Assembly: GCA_028714695.1 (NCBI GenBank)
Contig: JAQTLX010000016.1
Span: forward strand, 1-64,000
Length of the DNA stretch: 64,000 nt
Direction: 5' to 3'
From: Ignavibacteria bacterium
GTDB taxonomy: Bacteria > Bacteroidota > Ignavibacteria > Tepidaquicellales > Tepidaquicellaceae
Below are positions 18,345 through 27,938 of this stretch, piece after piece (the stretch's first letter is position 1; every line of letters starts with the position of its first letter). The translations under genes were made by a program, and so were the position numbers. Below the pieces are notes generated by a model. It worked only from the letters and a program-made list of their open reading frames with translations, was not told the origin of the DNA and did no database searches.

Positions 18345-19695
18345 CAGAAAAAAGATTCCGGTTTCAGGATTGATTAAGGATATAGAATTCCCTCCGTATA
18401 CCGAACACATTCTTGCAAATGGTTTGAAAGTCCTGATGGTAAAGGATGACAGATTTCCCGTAACGACTTGCAGGATGCTTATTAAAGCAGGTTCATATAA
18501 CGATTTTTTTGTTAAGACTGAAAAGTACGGGCTGGCAACGCTGAGTTCAGAGATGCTTAATAAAGGAACGGGAAGCAAATCGCAGGTTGAGATAGCCAAT
18601 ATACTGGATTACAACGGGGCTTTGTTTTCTTCCGGCGCCGGATATGACGCATCTTATTTATCTCTAAGTTGTCTTAAGAAAAATTTCGAGCCGATGTTCG
18701 GACTTTTTTCCGAACTATTTTTAGATTCGACATTTCCCGAGGACGAACTGGAACAAAAAAAGGACCAGTTGATAAGTTCGCTTATTTCCTTAAGTGACGA
18801 GGGTTCGTTTCTGGCAGAAAGAGCATTTAAAACAAAAATATATACTGACAGCCCGTATGAAAAAGATCCTGACGGGTATCCGGAATCGCTGAAGAACATA
18901 ATTTCTCAAGATCTTGTGCAATTCAGGAGTGATTTCTATAAATTAAATGAGATAACTCTTGCATTCGTAGGTGATATTGATGAGGGGCGGCTGCTCTTTC
19001 TTACCGAAAAGTATTTCGGAAAAGAGAAAGGTCTTAACAGGAAATTAAAATATGATTTTTCCTGTAACGAAAATAAATCCACAAGGATTTTTGTAGTAGA
19101 CAAAAAGGATTCAGTGCAGACGAGTTTATATATAGGCCACAGCGGAATTAAACGGAATAATATTGATTTCATTCCTGTTGTTTTATTAAATACGCTGTTT
19201 GGCGGTATGTTTACGTCAAGAATAAATAAAAATCTACGAGAGAAAAATGGTTTAACTTACGGTGCGCGTTCTTCGTACAACTGTAAGAAACACTCGGGTG
19301 ATTTCTCGGTAGAAGCCGAGGTAAACGATGACAAGGCCGGATTTGCGATATCGGAAATAATTAAAGAAATGAATGAAATCAGAAATAATCCAATAACGGA
19401 TTACGAATTGGAAAATGCCAGAAATTACATTACAGGCAATTTCCCGCTGCAACTTGAAACATCGAACAGTGTCGCCGGGAAATTATTGAGTCTGGATCTT
19501 TATGATATCGACAATAATTTTTACAATCATTATTTATCTTCCGTGAATTCGTTAACAGCGGATGATTTGATGGAAACCGCAAAGAAATATATAAGACCGG
19601 ATGAATTAACAATCGTTGCGGTTGGAAAACTGAAAAGACTAAAAACCCAGTTAAAAGATTTTGGAAATTTAGAAATAATAGAAAAAGTACAATGA
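18337..19695 (+). CDS. M16-family peptidase homologue, non-catalytic partner
   Basis: 452 residues with M16 fold features (FPEDELEQKKDQLISSL, the later GGMFTSRINKNLREKNGLTYGARS with the conserved R/Y pair). At the place of the zinc motif it reads KYGLATLSSEML, so HxxEH is lost and the protein should not bind zinc. The RxxxGLxYG-like segment that shapes the substrate site is kept, as in known inactive M16B partners. It overlaps the active gene upstream by 8 bases, with a GGAGG at 18327-18331 for its ATG, and its own stop overlaps the MoxR start. Best read as the second half of a heterodimer. Confidence 0.88.
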   Translation: MLDRKKIPVSGLIKDIEFPPYTEHILANGLKVLMVKDDRFPVTTCRMLIKAGSYNDFFVKTEKYGLATLSSEMLNKGTGSKSQVEIANILDYNGALFSSGAGYDASYLSLSCLKKNFEPMFGLFSELFLDSTFPEDELEQKKDQLISSLISLSDEGSFLAERAFKTKIYTDSPYEKDPDGYPESLKNIISQDLVQFRSDFYKLNEITLAFVGDIDEGRLLFLTEKYFGKEKGLNRKLKYDFSCNENKSTRIFVVDKKDSVQTSLYIGHSGIKRNNIDFIPVVLLNTLFGGMFTSRINKNLREKNGLTYGARSSYNCKKHSGDFSVEAEVNDDKAGFAISEIIKEMNEIRNNPITDYELENARNYITGNFPLQLETSNSVAGKLLSLDLYDIDNNFYNHYLSSVNSLTADDLMETAKKYIRPDELTIVAVGKLKRLKTQLKDFGNLEIIEKVQ

Positions 19696-20681
19696 GCGAA
19701 AAAACATTAATTACATCTGACGTTGAAGGGATAGAAAAATTAAGCATAAAGTATAAGGAACTAAACGACGAAGTCGGTAAAATTATTGTAGGGCAGAAAA
19801 AAGTTTTAAGAGATATAATAATTACGATACTATCGAGGGGGCATTGCCTCTTGATAGGTGTTCCCGGGCTTGCGAAAACTTTGATAGTAAAAACATTTTC
19901 CGAAGCGCTTGATTTAAAGTTCAACAGAATTCAGTTCACACCCGACTTAATGCCTTCGGATATTGTCGGAACGGAAATTCTTGACAACGAAAGCAGCGGC
20001 GTAAAAAAATTCAAATTTATAAAGGGACCGGTTTTTGCGAATATGATACTCGCGGATGAGATAAACAGAACTCCTCCAAAAACACAATCGGCATTACTTG
20101 AAGCGATGCAGGAGCACAGGGTAACGGCGGCAGGGAACACATATATACTTGAGGAGCCTTTCTTTGTTCTTGCCACACAGAATCCTATTGAGCAGGAAGG
20201 GACGTATCCCTTGCCTGAAGCGCAACTGGACAGATTCATGTTCAACATTAATCTCGGGTATCCTACGGGTGAGGAAGAAATTGAGATAGTAAAACGTACA
20301 ACGGGGATAGCACAGGATACAGTTAAGCCTGTGTTTTCGCAAAAAGAAATCATTGAGTTTCAGGGGCTAATAAGAAAAGTCCCTGCATCGGATGAAGTTC
20401 TAACTTATGCAGTCAGCATAGTTAAAAAGACGAGGCCTGAAACTGCTGATTCTCCTAAATTTATTAAAGACTATATAAGGTGGGGAGCAGGACCGAGGGC
20501 ATCGCAATATCTGATATTATCCGCGAAGGCGCTTGCGGCAATAGAGGGGAGATACACTCCATCCAGGGATGATATAAAAAATGTTGCAGATGCTGTTTTG
20601 CGGCACAGGTTATTATTAAATTTCAATGCAGAGGCAGACGGAGTGAAAATCGACGAAATAATAAATCGAATTTTCGAATAA
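19692..20681 (+). CDS. MoxR-family AAA+ ATPase
   Basis: 329 residues. Walker A is GVPGLAKT (56-63), Walker B is ILADEINR, and EAMQEHRVT and ATQNPIEQEGTYPLPEAQLDRF are the MoxR sensor/insert signatures. MoxR ATPases are chaperone-like and usually sit beside DUF58 and von Willebrand (BatA/BatB) genes for metal-centre or envelope-protein maturation. Here it instead overlaps the M16 partner by 4 bases (ATGA) and is followed by a long spacer and the ribosomal cluster, with no DUF58/vWA gene in the window. Its clients may therefore be unusual, or the partners are elsewhere. Confidence 0.9.
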   Translation: MSEKTLITSDVEGIEKLSIKYKELNDEVGKIIVGQKKVLRDIIITILSRGHCLLIGVPGLAKTLIVKTFSEALDLKFNRIQFTPDLMPSDIVGTEILDNESSGVKKFKFIKGPVFANMILADEINRTPPKTQSALLEAMQEHRVTAAGNTYILEEPFFVLATQNPIEQEGTYPLPEAQLDRFMFNINLGYPTGEEEIEIVKRTTGIAQDTVKPVFSQKEIIEFQGLIRKVPASDEVLTYAVSIVKKTRPETADSPKFIKDYIRWGAGPRASQYLILSAKALAAIEGRYTPSRDDIKNVADAVLRHRLLLNFNAEADGVKIDEIINRIFE

Positions 20682-20766
20682 TTCCGAAATATTTTTTTTT
20701 CGCATAATGTTATTTTTTTTAGTTTTTTCTTTATTTTTTCAGAAGTAAGGCAATTATTTTCCGTAT

Positions 20767-20879
20767 AAAGTTCGTTTTTTCTCTACAATAAGGCTTTTTT
20801 GAAAATTTCATTGAATTTGCAATGAAAAATTTTTCAAAAACTTTTTATCGTCGGCATAAAAATAGAACTTTCAAAAGCC
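20767..20879 (+). other. Potential structured region before the ribosomal superoperon
   Basis: The spacer 20682-21050 contains no gene. Two near-perfect arms, 20795-20813 and 20820-20840, enclose loop AATTTG. Two further pairs cross it: AAAGTTC (20767-20773) with GAACTTT (20865-20871), and GGCTTTT (20792-20798) with AAAAGCC (20873-20879), which competes with the main hairpin. It could be a 3' hairpin of the moxR transcript or part of a longer autoregulatory leader. Only base complementarity is observed. Confidence 0.35.
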
Positions 20880-20967
20880 GAATATATTAGTTAAATTCAC
20901 TGTTCGTAAAAATTATGGCGATACATTCTCTTCTTTAGAAAACTAAAGAAATATAGCATTTCTTGTA

Positions 20968-20996
20968 TTGACTTATTTTTAAAAAATTGTTAATTT
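20968..20996 (+). promoter_or_regulatory. Candidate sigma70-like promoter for rplB operon
   Basis: TTGACT (20968-20973), 17-base spacer, TAATTT (20991-20996), giving a leader of about 45-50 bases before rplB. A second TATAAT box at 21005-21010 lacks a well-spaced -35. Confidence 0.5.
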
Positions 20997-21050
20997 GATG
21001 TTTGTATAATTTTTACACATTCAAAAATCGATAAATAGTTGTTTTTATAA

Positions 21051-21872
21051 ATGGCATTAAGAAAGTTAAAACCAGTAACTCCGGCAACAAGATACTACTC
21101 GATATCTTCATTTGAAGAGATCACGAAGTCTACACCGGAGAAGTCATTACTCGCACCATTGAAAAAATCCGGCGGCAGAAACAATCACGGCAGGGTTACA
21201 TCAAGGTTCAGAGGCGGCGGACATAAGAGAAGATACAGAATTATTGATTTCAAGAGAAATAGTTCTGAAGAGGCAAAGGTTATTGCAATCGAGTATGATC
21301 CGAACAGGACAGCGCGTATTGCACTGATTGAATATCCGGACGGAAAGAAGTCATACATCGTTGCTCCTGACGGAGTAAAGGTAGGTGAAATTCTTCAGTC
21401 ATCGAATGAAGCGGAAATAAAGAACGGTAACACGATGCAGATATCCGCTATCCCGGTAGGTACTTTTATTCATAACATCGAATTGAAGCCTGAAAAGGGA
21501 GCGCAATTAGTAAGAAGCGCCGGCACTTCTGCGCAGATAGTTGCGAAGGATGACAAGCACTGTCAGATTAAGCTGCCGTCAGGTGAAGTCAGGATGATAA
21601 GAAGCGAATGTAAGGCAACCATCGGAGTCGTAAGCAATACCGACCATGAAAATATCAGTATCGGTAAGGCAGGAAGATCGAGATGGATGGGCAGAAGGCC
21701 GCATGTAAGAGGTGTAGCAATGAATCCTATTGACCACCCAATGGGCGGCGGTGAAGGCAAAACATCGGGTGGCGGACATCCGGTAAGTCCTTGGGGATTG
21801 CCTGCAAAGGGATACAAGACCAGAAAAAAGAAAAATCTTTCCGACAAATATATTGTTAAAAAAAGGAAATAA
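21051..21872 (+). CDS. rplB: Ribosomal protein uL2
   Basis: 273 residues, full length. It has the OB/SH3-like central domains ([28 protein letters not shown]) and the C-terminal [13 protein letters not shown] loop near the peptidyl-transferase centre, with the functionally important His229 kept. Met replaces the second His of the common DHPHGGGEG form; this variant also occurs in Bacteroidota. It is the first gene of the cluster: rpsJ, rplC, rplD and rplW, usually upstream, are not in this window. Confidence 0.97.
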   Translation: MALRKLKPVTPATRYYSISSFEEITKSTPEKSLLAPLKKSGGRNNHGRVTSRFRGGGHKRRYRIIDFKRNSSEEAKVIAIEYDPNRTARIALIEYPDGKKSYIVAPDGVKVGEILQSSNEAEIKNGNTMQISAIPVGTFIHNIELKPEKGAQLVRSAGTSAQIVAKDDKHCQIKLPSGEVRMIRSECKATIGVVSNTDHENISIGKAGRSRWMGRRPHVRGVAMNPIDHPMGGGEGKTSGGGHPVSPWGLPAKGYKTRKKKNLSDKYIVKKRK

Positions 21873-21875
21873 AAA

Positions 21876-22166
21876 ATGTCTAGATCGTTAAAGAAAGGTC
21901 CATATTTAGATTTTAAATTGCTCGATAAAGTCGAAAAGTTAAATGATAAGAAACAGAAGAAGGTTGTAAAGACCTGGTCGAGAGCATGCACGATTACTCC
22001 GGATTTCATAGGGCATACCTTTGCAGTCCATAACGGAAATAAATTCATACCTGTGTTTGTTACGGAGAATATGGTCGGACACAAATTGGGAGAGTTTTCG
22101 CACACCAGAACTTTCAGGGCTCACTCAGGACAAAGAAAAGAAGAGAAATCAGGAGGAGCGAAGTAA
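21876..22166 (+). CDS. rpsS: Ribosomal protein uS19
   Basis: 96 residues beginning [15 protein letters not shown], with the conserved [20 protein letters not shown] and [13 protein letters not shown] that place it in the 30S head near the A-site finger. It starts 4 bases after rplB, indicating co-translation. Ordinary in length and motif content. Confidence 0.97.
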   Translation: MSRSLKKGPYLDFKLLDKVEKLNDKKQKKVVKTWSRACTITPDFIGHTFAVHNGNKFIPVFVTENMVGHKLGEFSHTRTFRAHSGQRKEEKSGGAK

Positions 22167-22168
22167 TT

Positions 22169-22522
22169 ATGGAAGCTAAAGCAATTAAAAGATATATACC
22201 ATCCTCACCGAGAAAAATGAGACTATTAGTCGATTTAATCAGAAGTAAATCAATAGAAGAAGGTATAAATATTTTGAAGTTTTCTAAGAAACATCCCGCA
22301 AAAGTTGTTGAAAAAACATTAGTTTCTGCATATTCTAATTTGGTAAAGAAATTAGATACAGGCAGATTGAACAAGAATGAAGTATTTGTAAAGGAAGCAT
22401 TTGTTGACGGCGGACCGGTTTTAAAGAGAATGCTGCCTGCACCACAGGGCAGAGCATACAGGATCAGAAAGCGCTCGGCGCATCTGACGATAATTGTGGA
22501 AAACATTGAAACAAAAAATTAA
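22169..22522 (+). CDS. rplV: Ribosomal protein uL22
   Basis: 117 residues. The KAIKRYIPSSPRKMRLLVDLIR start, the central KKHPAKVVEKTLVSAYSN and the exit-tunnel hairpin tip (GGPVLKRMLPAPQGRAYRIRKRS) are all present. It lines the polypeptide exit tunnel, where macrolide-resistance changes map. Two bases separate it from rpsS. Confidence 0.97.
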   Translation: MEAKAIKRYIPSSPRKMRLLVDLIRSKSIEEGINILKFSKKHPAKVVEKTLVSAYSNLVKKLDTGRLNKNEVFVKEAFVDGGPVLKRMLPAPQGRAYRIRKRSAHLTIIVENIETKN

Positions 22523-22546
22523 TAAATTAAATTTTTAGGAGATTCT

Positions 22547-23176
22547 TTGGGACAAAAGACAAATCCGATTGGTTTTAGATTAGGGGTCATCAATACATGG
22601 GACTCCAATTGGTATGATGAAAAGAGCTTTGCTCAGAAATTGAAAGAAGATTCCCTAATCAGGGGATATCTGAGAAAAAGACTGGAAAAAGCCAGTGTAG
22701 CGAAGGTTATGATAGAGAGAACGCTGAAGAAGATTACGCTAACGATTAGCACGTCCAGACCCGGGTTTGTTATTGGCAAGAGCGGTAAAGAAATCACGCA
22801 ACTGGAGAATGAAATAAAGCAGATTACAAATAAAGAAGTCAAGATAAACGTTGAAGAAATAAAGAAACCTGAATTAAGCGCGCATCTGGTAGCAGAAGCA
22901 ATCTCATCACAGATATCAAGCAGGGTTTCGTTCAGAAGAGCGATGAAATCGGCAATAACATCCACAATGCGTATGGGAGCGGAAGGCATCAAGGTTATGT
23001 GCAGCGGCAGACTTGGCGGAGCGGAAATAGCAAGAGCAGAACAATACAAAGAGGGAAGAATTCCTTTACAGACGCTCAGAGCGGATATAGATTATGCATC
23101 AGTTACGGCTCATACAATTTACGGAGCAATTGGTGTCAAAGTTTGGATTTGCAGAGGCGAAAAACTTTCAAAATAA
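22547..23176 (+). CDS. rpsC: Ribosomal protein uS3
   Basis: 209 residues starting at TTG: the invariant [12 protein letters not shown] directly follows the codon and AGGAGA lies 4 bases upstream, so the non-ATG start is well supported. The KH domain ([16 protein letters not shown]) and the C-terminal domain with [12 protein letters not shown] follow. It lines the mRNA entry channel of the 30S subunit. Confidence 0.97.
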   Translation: MGQKTNPIGFRLGVINTWDSNWYDEKSFAQKLKEDSLIRGYLRKRLEKASVAKVMIERTLKKITLTISTSRPGFVIGKSGKEITQLENEIKQITNKEVKINVEEIKKPELSAHLVAEAISSQISSRVSFRRAMKSAITSTMRMGAEGIKVMCSGRLGGAEIARAEQYKEGRIPLQTLRADIDYASVTAHTIYGAIGVKVWICRGEKLSK

Positions 23177-23198
23177 AGAAAATCGGAGTATATAAGTT

Positions 23199-23609
23199 AT
23201 GTTAATGCCCAAGAGGGTTAAGTTCAGAAAGACCCAGAAAGGAAACCGAAGAGGGAAAGCAGGAAGAGGAAACCTCGTAGCTTTCGGTTCTTATGGAATG
23301 AAGGCGATGGAAGCCGCCTGGATAACAGACAGGCAGATAGAGGCAGCCAGAATAGCCTTAACCAGGTTCATGAAAAGGGACGGAAAAGTATGGATCAGGA
23401 TATTTCCGGATAAACCTGTAACAAAGAAGCCTGCTGAAACGAGAATGGGTAAGGGAAAAGGCGCGCCGGAATATTGGGTAGCGGTCATTCAGCCGGGAAA
23501 AATAATGTTCGAGGTTGATGGAGTAACGGATAAAGTTGCAGAGGAAGCATTCAGATTGGCTTCTCACAAGTTGCCCATTAAAACAAAGTTTGTAAAAAGA
23601 ATTGTATAA
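23199..23609 (+). CDS. rplP: Ribosomal protein uL16
   Basis: 136 residues beginning [19 protein letters not shown], with the conserved [15 protein letters not shown] loop. L16 organises the A-site tRNA pocket and the L7/L12 stalk region of the 50S subunit. The start fits the family exactly. Confidence 0.97.
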   Translation: MLMPKRVKFRKTQKGNRRGKAGRGNLVAFGSYGMKAMEAAWITDRQIEAARIALTRFMKRDGKVWIRIFPDKPVTKKPAETRMGKGKGAPEYWVAVIQPGKIMFEVDGVTDKVAEEAFRLASHKLPIKTKFVKRIV

Positions 23610-23630
23610 TAAAATAACATTTTAGATATT

Positions 23631-23843
23631 ATGAAGTTTTATCAAATAAAAGATATGACGAATGAGGATTTAAAGGTTTCTTTAAAGGAATCCTCTGAAG
23701 CATTGGAGAATTACAGATTTCAGCATGCATCGGGTCAGTTGGAGAATTACAAAGCGATGATGAACGCGAAGAAGGACATAGCGAGAATACTTGGTGTACT
23801 GCATCAAAGGGAATCAGCAGAAAAAAAGAATTTAAAGAAATAA
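23631..23843 (+). CDS. rpmC: Ribosomal protein uL29
   Basis: 70 residues, two helices. It has the family pattern IKDMTNEDL...ALENYRFQHASGQLEN...KKDIARILGVLHQRE. It sits at the tunnel exit with L23. Its place between rplP and rpsQ is canonical. Confidence 0.95.
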   Translation: MKFYQIKDMTNEDLKVSLKESSEALENYRFQHASGQLENYKAMMNAKKDIARILGVLHQRESAEKKNLKK

Positions 23844-23858
23844 CAATATATAATCTGA

Positions 23859-24149
23859 ATGAGCGAAGAAAAAAAAGCCGGACAAGAATCTAAAAAAAGA
23901 ACAACATCAAGGAAATCCAAGATTGGTGTGGTTGTCAGCAATAAGATGGATAAGTCAATAGTAGTTTCAATTGAGAAAAGGATGCAGCATCCTTTATACA
24001 AAAAGTTTTTCAAGAAAACTACTAAATTCATGGCACATGACGAAAAGAACGAATGCGGAATAGGAGACACAGTAAAGATAATGGAAACCAGGCCGCTTAG
24101 CAACATGAAACGCTGGAGACTTGTTGAAGTTGTACAAAAAGCGAAATAA
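23859..24149 (+). CDS. rpsQ: Ribosomal protein uS17
   Basis: 96 residues. The OB-fold core begins at about residue 20 ([21 protein letters not shown]) and includes the conserved [22 protein letters not shown]. The N-terminal 10-15 residues are a charged extension compared with the family. It binds 16S rRNA in the 30S body. Confidence 0.96.
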   Translation: MSEEKKAGQESKKRTTSRKSKIGVVVSNKMDKSIVVSIEKRMQHPLYKKFFKKTTKFMAHDEKNECGIGDTVKIMETRPLSNMKRWRLVEVVQKAK

Positions 24150-24184
24150 TAAAAATAATAAACAAGTAAAGATAATTTTAAATT

Positions 24185-24553
24185 ATGATACAGGAAGAAA
24201 CAAATCTTACGGTTGCGGATAATTCAGGTGCAAAATCGGTCAGGTGCATCAGAGTACTTGGCGGTTCTGACAGAAGATATGCAAGTTTGGGAGATATAAT
24301 AGTAGTATCCGTCAAATCGGCAATTCCGGGCGGAACTGTAAAGAAGGGCGAAGTTTCAAGGGCTGTAATAGTAAGGACAGTAAAAGAAGTTAAGAGAAAA
24401 GACGGAAGTTGTATTAAATTTGATGAGAATGCTGCAGTGCTGATTAACGCTAACAACGAACCAAGAGGGACACGTATTTTCGGACCCGTTGCCAGGGAAT
24501 TAAGAGAGAAACAATTCATGAAGATTATATCATTGGCACCGGAAGTAATTTAA
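24185..24553 (+). CDS. rplN: Ribosomal protein uL14
   Basis: 122 residues, the typical length. It begins [22 protein letters not shown] and carries [15 protein letters not shown] and [16 protein letters not shown]. It forms part of the B8 intersubunit bridge. Confidence 0.97.
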   Translation: MIQEETNLTVADNSGAKSVRCIRVLGGSDRRYASLGDIIVVSVKSAIPGGTVKKGEVSRAVIVRTVKEVKRKDGSCIKFDENAAVLINANNEPRGTRIFGPVARELREKQFMKIISLAPEVI

Positions 24554-24579
24554 AGGTATTTGAAAAAAGCGATAGAAAA

Positions 24580-24918
24580 ATGATAAAAACAAGACTCAAA
24601 AAAAACGATTTAGTAAAAGTAATCAGCGGTAATTCCAAAGGAACTACCGGAAAAGTTCTTTTCGTTGACAGGAATAAGGGCAGGGTAATAGTAGAAGGCG
24701 TTAACATCGTGCACAAGCATTCGAAACCTACGCAGAAAAATCCTCAGGGCGGTATCGTAAAAAGAGAAGCTTCGGTCAACATAACAAATGTTCAACTTAT
24801 ATGTCCTAAGACAAACAAGCCGACGAGAATCGGAATGGAATTGGTCTCGGATTCCGCGACGGGAAAATCGAAGAGAATGAGAAAAAGTAAAAAATCAGGT
24901 GAAATAATAATCAGTTAA
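24580..24918 (+). CDS. rplX: Ribosomal protein uL24
   Basis: 112 residues. The KOW motif (NDLVKVISGNSKGTTGKVLFVD) and the HSKPTQKNPQGGIVKREASV segment identify it. It starts early 50S assembly at the 5' end of 23S rRNA. Confidence 0.97.
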   Translation: MIKTRLKKNDLVKVISGNSKGTTGKVLFVDRNKGRVIVEGVNIVHKHSKPTQKNPQGGIVKREASVNITNVQLICPKTNKPTRIGMELVSDSATGKSKRMRKSKKSGEIIIS

Positions 24919-24922
24919 AAAA

Positions 24923-25573
24923 ATGGCAAAAAGTAAGCAAGATAGAAAAAAAGAAGTCGAAAAAGTCGACCAGCAGGGAAAAGGTAAAAAGGGTAAAGAC
25001 GGTAAAGATGCTGACTTTAAGGAAGAGAAAGTGCCTGTAAGATTACTGGAAACTTACAGAAAAAAAATTGTACCTGAATTAATCAAGAAGTTCGGTTATA
25101 AGAACAACATGCAGGCACCCAAACTTCAGAAGATAATACTTAACTGCGGTGCGGGAGCGGCAGTAGCCGATCCGAAAGTAATAGATTCGACTGTAAAGGA
25201 TCTCGAAGCTATAACCGGACAGCGTCCGACAGTAATTAAAGCAAAGAAATCTGTTTCTAACTTCAAGTTAAGACAGGGTATGAACATCGGGGTCAGAGTG
25301 ACTTTAAGAAATGACAGAATGTATGAATTCCTTGACAGGCTGATTAACATTTCAATACCAAGAATACGTGATTTCAGAGGATTACCCGATAAGAGTTTTG
25401 ACGGAAGAGGAAACTTTTCAATGGGTGTGAAGGAGCAGATAATTTTTCCGGAGATAAATGTCGACAATGTTGCAAGGATTATGGGAATGGACGTTACATT
25501 TGTGACTTCGGCAAAGACTGACGAAGAGGCATACGAACTTTTAAAATCTTTCGGTTTACCGTTTACAAAATAA
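24923..25573 (+). CDS. rplE: Ribosomal protein uL5 with N-terminal extension
   Basis: 216 residues against the usual about 180. The extra 38 N-terminal residues are Lys/Asp/Gly-rich and low-complexity. The core from [20 protein letters not shown] onward is standard, with [20 protein letters not shown] and [21 protein letters not shown]5 holds 5S rRNA in the central protuberance. I see no downstream ATG at the family start, so the extension is probably translated. Confidence 0.95.
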   Translation: MAKSKQDRKKEVEKVDQQGKGKKGKDGKDADFKEEKVPVRLLETYRKKIVPELIKKFGYKNNMQAPKLQKIILNCGAGAAVADPKVIDSTVKDLEAITGQRPTVIKAKKSVSNFKLRQGMNIGVRVTLRNDRMYEFLDRLINISIPRIRDFRGLPDKSFDGRGNFSMGVKEQIIFPEINVDNVARIMGMDVTFVTSAKTDEEAYELLKSFGLPFTK

Positions 25574-25581
25574 TAAATAAG

Positions 25582-25851
25582 ATGGCAAAAAAATCACACA
25601 TAGCAAGACAAGAGAGAAGAAAAAAACTTGTAGAAAAGTACGCTGAAAAAAGAAAAGAGTTGAAAAAGAACGGCGACTACGCAGCACTCGCCAAACTGCC
25701 GAGAGACAGCAGTGCAACAAGACTGCATAACAGATGCAGTATGACGGGAAGGTCAAGAGCCTATTACAGGAAATTTGGAGTTTCACGTCTTGTTTTCAGA
25801 GAATTAGCTCTGGCAGGGAAAATTCCCGGAGTAGTTAAATCAAGCTGGTAA
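25582..25851 (+). CDS. rpsN: Ribosomal protein uS14 (zinc-free form)
   Basis: 89 residues, C-minus type: the zinc cysteines of the short form are absent. It has [19 protein letters not shown] and the [14 protein letters not shown] box, ending in GVVKSSW, typical of long S14. It acts in the 30S head. Confidence 0.96.
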   Translation: MAKKSHIARQERRKKLVEKYAEKRKELKKNGDYAALAKLPRDSSATRLHNRCSMTGRSRAYYRKFGVSRLVFRELALAGKIPGVVKSSW

Positions 25852-25875
25852 AAATTAAACAGGAGATTTTGTAGA

Positions 25876-26274
25876 ATGTCAATGACAGATCCAATAGCGG
25901 ATTTTTTAACAAGAGTTAGAAACGCGATAAGCGCAGGTAAAAAAACGGTTGATATACCTGCATCAAAGATGAAAGCCGGAATTGCGGAAATAATGCTTAA
26001 GACAAGTTTTATTAGCGATTACAGCGTGATAGAAACCGAAGGGAACAAGAAATATATTTCAATTAAATTGAAATATAATGACGGAGTAAGCGTAATTGAA
26101 GGCTTGAAGAAAATAAGTAAGCCAGGTATCAGAACTTATGCAAATGCTGAAAAACTTCCGAGAGTAAGAAACGGACTCGGTATTGCCGTAATATCAACAT
26201 CAAAAGGATTAATGACGGATAAACAAGCAAGAAGCCAGAACATAGGCGGTGAAGTTGTCTGTGAAATCTGGTAG
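25876..26274 (+). CDS. rpsH: Ribosomal protein uS8
   Basis: 132 residues. It begins MTDPIADFLTRVRNA and ends with the family signature VRNGLGIAVISTSKGLMTDK...GGEVVCEIW. A Shine-Dalgarno AGGAG at 25860-25864 precedes it. S8 is a central-domain assembly protein and, in E. coli, the spc operon repressor. Confidence 0.97.
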   Translation: MSMTDPIADFLTRVRNAISAGKKTVDIPASKMKAGIAEIMLKTSFISDYSVIETEGNKKYISIKLKYNDGVSVIEGLKKISKPGIRTYANAEKLPRVRNGLGIAVISTSKGLMTDKQARSQNIGGEVVCEIW

Positions 26275-26300
26275 TATAAACAAAAAAGAAAATTTAGAAA

Positions 26301-26840
26301 ATGAGCAGAATAGGTAAAAAGCCAATAGAAATTCCAAACGGTGTAAAGTTAAACGTTAACAATAACGAATTAAGCGTAACCGGACCAAAGGGAACATTAG
26401 CGATGAGTCTGACAGGTGATATCAAGATCAGCGTTAATGGTAATGAAGTTGTTTTTTCGAGGGACAACGATCTGAAGAAGAATAAAGCATTACACGGGTT
26501 ATACAGGGCATTATTAATGAATATGATAATAGGTGTTACAGACGGATATTCAAAGAAACTTGAACTGGTGGGTATCGGATACAAAGCCGAATTGAGAGGT
26601 GATATTCTTATAATTCAACTCGGATATTCACATCCAATTATTTTCAAAGCTCCCGCAGAAGTAAAATTAGAAGTTCCGGTGCCTACAAACATAGTAATCA
26701 GCGGAATTGACAAACAATTAGTAGGTTTGATTGCGGCAAAGATCCGTTCTTTCAGACAACCGGAACCGTATAAAGGCAAGGGTATAAAATACGATAACGA
26801 AAAGGTAAGAAGAAAAGCGGGAAAAACAGCAGCAAAGTAA
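26301..26840 (+). CDS. rplF: Ribosomal protein uL6
   Basis: 179 residues with both L6 repeats. It begins MSRIGKKPIEIPNGVKL and ends with the signature PEPYKGKGIKYDNEKVRRKAGK. It binds near the sarcin-ricin loop of 23S rRNA. Confidence 0.97.
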   Translation: MSRIGKKPIEIPNGVKLNVNNNELSVTGPKGTLAMSLTGDIKISVNGNEVVFSRDNDLKKNKALHGLYRALLMNMIIGVTDGYSKKLELVGIGYKAELRGDILIIQLGYSHPIIFKAPAEVKLEVPVPTNIVISGIDKQLVGLIAAKIRSFRQPEPYKGKGIKYDNEKVRRKAGKTAAK

Positions 26841-26868
26841 TTTTTTAAAAGAATAATTAAAGAAAAAA

Positions 26869-27234
26869 GTGAACACGAAATATCTAAAAAGAAGACAGAA
26901 AATAAAATTTAAAATCCGGAAAAAAATCGCAGGTAGTCCAGAGAAACCGCGTTTAGTGGTGTTCAGAAGTTCCACACATATTTATGCGCAGTTAGTTGAC
27001 GATGTAAACGGAAAGACATTAGGTTCTGCTTCAACCACGGAAAAAGATATCAAATCGAAAATAGAAAATATTAAGGGAAAGAAAGAAAAATCCAAGGTAA
27101 TTGGAAAGACGATAGCGGAAAGAGCGATAGCAAATAACATAGTAAATGTAGTATTTGACAGAAACGGTTATTTATATCACGGACGTGTAAAGGCTGTAGC
27201 CGAGGGCGCAAGAGAAGGTGGTTTAAAATTTTAA
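26869..27234 (+). CDS. rplR: Ribosomal protein uL18
   Basis: 121 residues from a GTG codon. [38 protein letters not shown] and the C-terminal [26 protein letters not shown] are diagnostic. It binds 5S rRNA with L5. A tRNA gene follows before rpsE, an unusual break in the operon. Confidence 0.96.
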   Translation: MNTKYLKRRQKIKFKIRKKIAGSPEKPRLVVFRSSTHIYAQLVDDVNGKTLGSASTTEKDIKSKIENIKGKKEKSKVIGKTIAERAIANNIVNVVFDRNGYLYHGRVKAVAEGAREGGLKF

Positions 27235-27272
27235 CTAAATTTCGTATATTCATTAGTTTTAATGGTTACTAT

Positions 27273-27343
27273 TCTCGGGTCGTCTAATGGCAGGACAGCG
27301 GCCTTTGGAGCCGTTAGTGGAGGTTCGAATCCTCCCCTGAGAA
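27273..27343 (+). tRNA. tRNA-Gln(TTG)
   Basis: Acceptor TCTCGGG (27273-27279) pairs with CCTGAGA (27336-27342) with one G-T pair; it begins with U1-A72 as bacterial tRNA-Gln does. The anticodon loop CTTTGGA on stem GCGGC/GCCGT gives anticodon TTG, reading CAA (and CAG by wobble). T-arm is GGAGG-TTCGAAT-CCTCC, discriminator A27343, no encoded CCA. It lies on the coding strand between rplR and rpsE with no clear terminator on either side, so it is probably processed from the operon transcript. Confidence 0.95.
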
Positions 27344-27420
27344 CGAAAATAGGTTTCACAGGATTTTAAACAGAAAGCAAGAAAAAAAATATTTAGCAGA
27401 AAAGAGTAAAATTAAGTTTA

Positions 27421-27930
27421 ATGGCGAAAAAATACATAAAGGCGAGTGAACTTGAGTTAAAAGAGAAGTTAGTCTACATCGGCAGAGTAGCGAAGGTCGT
27501 AAAGGGCGGCAGAAGATTCAGTTTCAGTGCAGTCAGCGTAGTAGGTGACGGCAAAGGTCATGTCGGACTTGGATTAGGTAAGGCTAATGAAGTAACAGAC
27601 GCAATCAGAAAAAGCGTTGAAGATGCCAGAAAAGGGATAATGGAAGTGCCGTTAAGAAAAGGTACGATTCCATTTGAAATTATCGGAAAGTACGGAGCTG
27701 CAAAAGTATTATTGAAACCTGCGAGTCCGGGAACCGGATTAATAGCCGGCGGAGGTGTCAGAGCAGTACTCGAAGCTGCAGGCATACAGGATGTCTTGAC
27801 AAAATTACTTGGTTCTTCGAATCCGCATAACGTAGTAAAGGCAACTGTGAGTGCTTTAAAGCATCTGAGGGATGCAAAAGCGACTGCGGAAAAAAGAGGT
27901 ATCACTTTATCTGAATTATTTTCAATGTAA
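27421..27930 (+). CDS. rpsE: Ribosomal protein uS5
   Basis: 169 residues. The N-terminal dsRBD-like region ([21 protein letters not shown]) and C-terminal domain ([22 protein letters not shown]) are intact. S5 supports translational accuracy at the decoding site. It follows the tRNA-Gln gene by about 77 bases. Confidence 0.97.
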   Translation: MAKKYIKASELELKEKLVYIGRVAKVVKGGRRFSFSAVSVVGDGKGHVGLGLGKANEVTDAIRKSVEDARKGIMEVPLRKGTIPFEIIGKYGAAKVLLKPASPGTGLIAGGGVRAVLEAAGIQDVLTKLLGSSNPHNVVKATVSALKHLRDAKATAEKRGITLSELFSM

Positions 27931-27938
27931 AAAAACAA

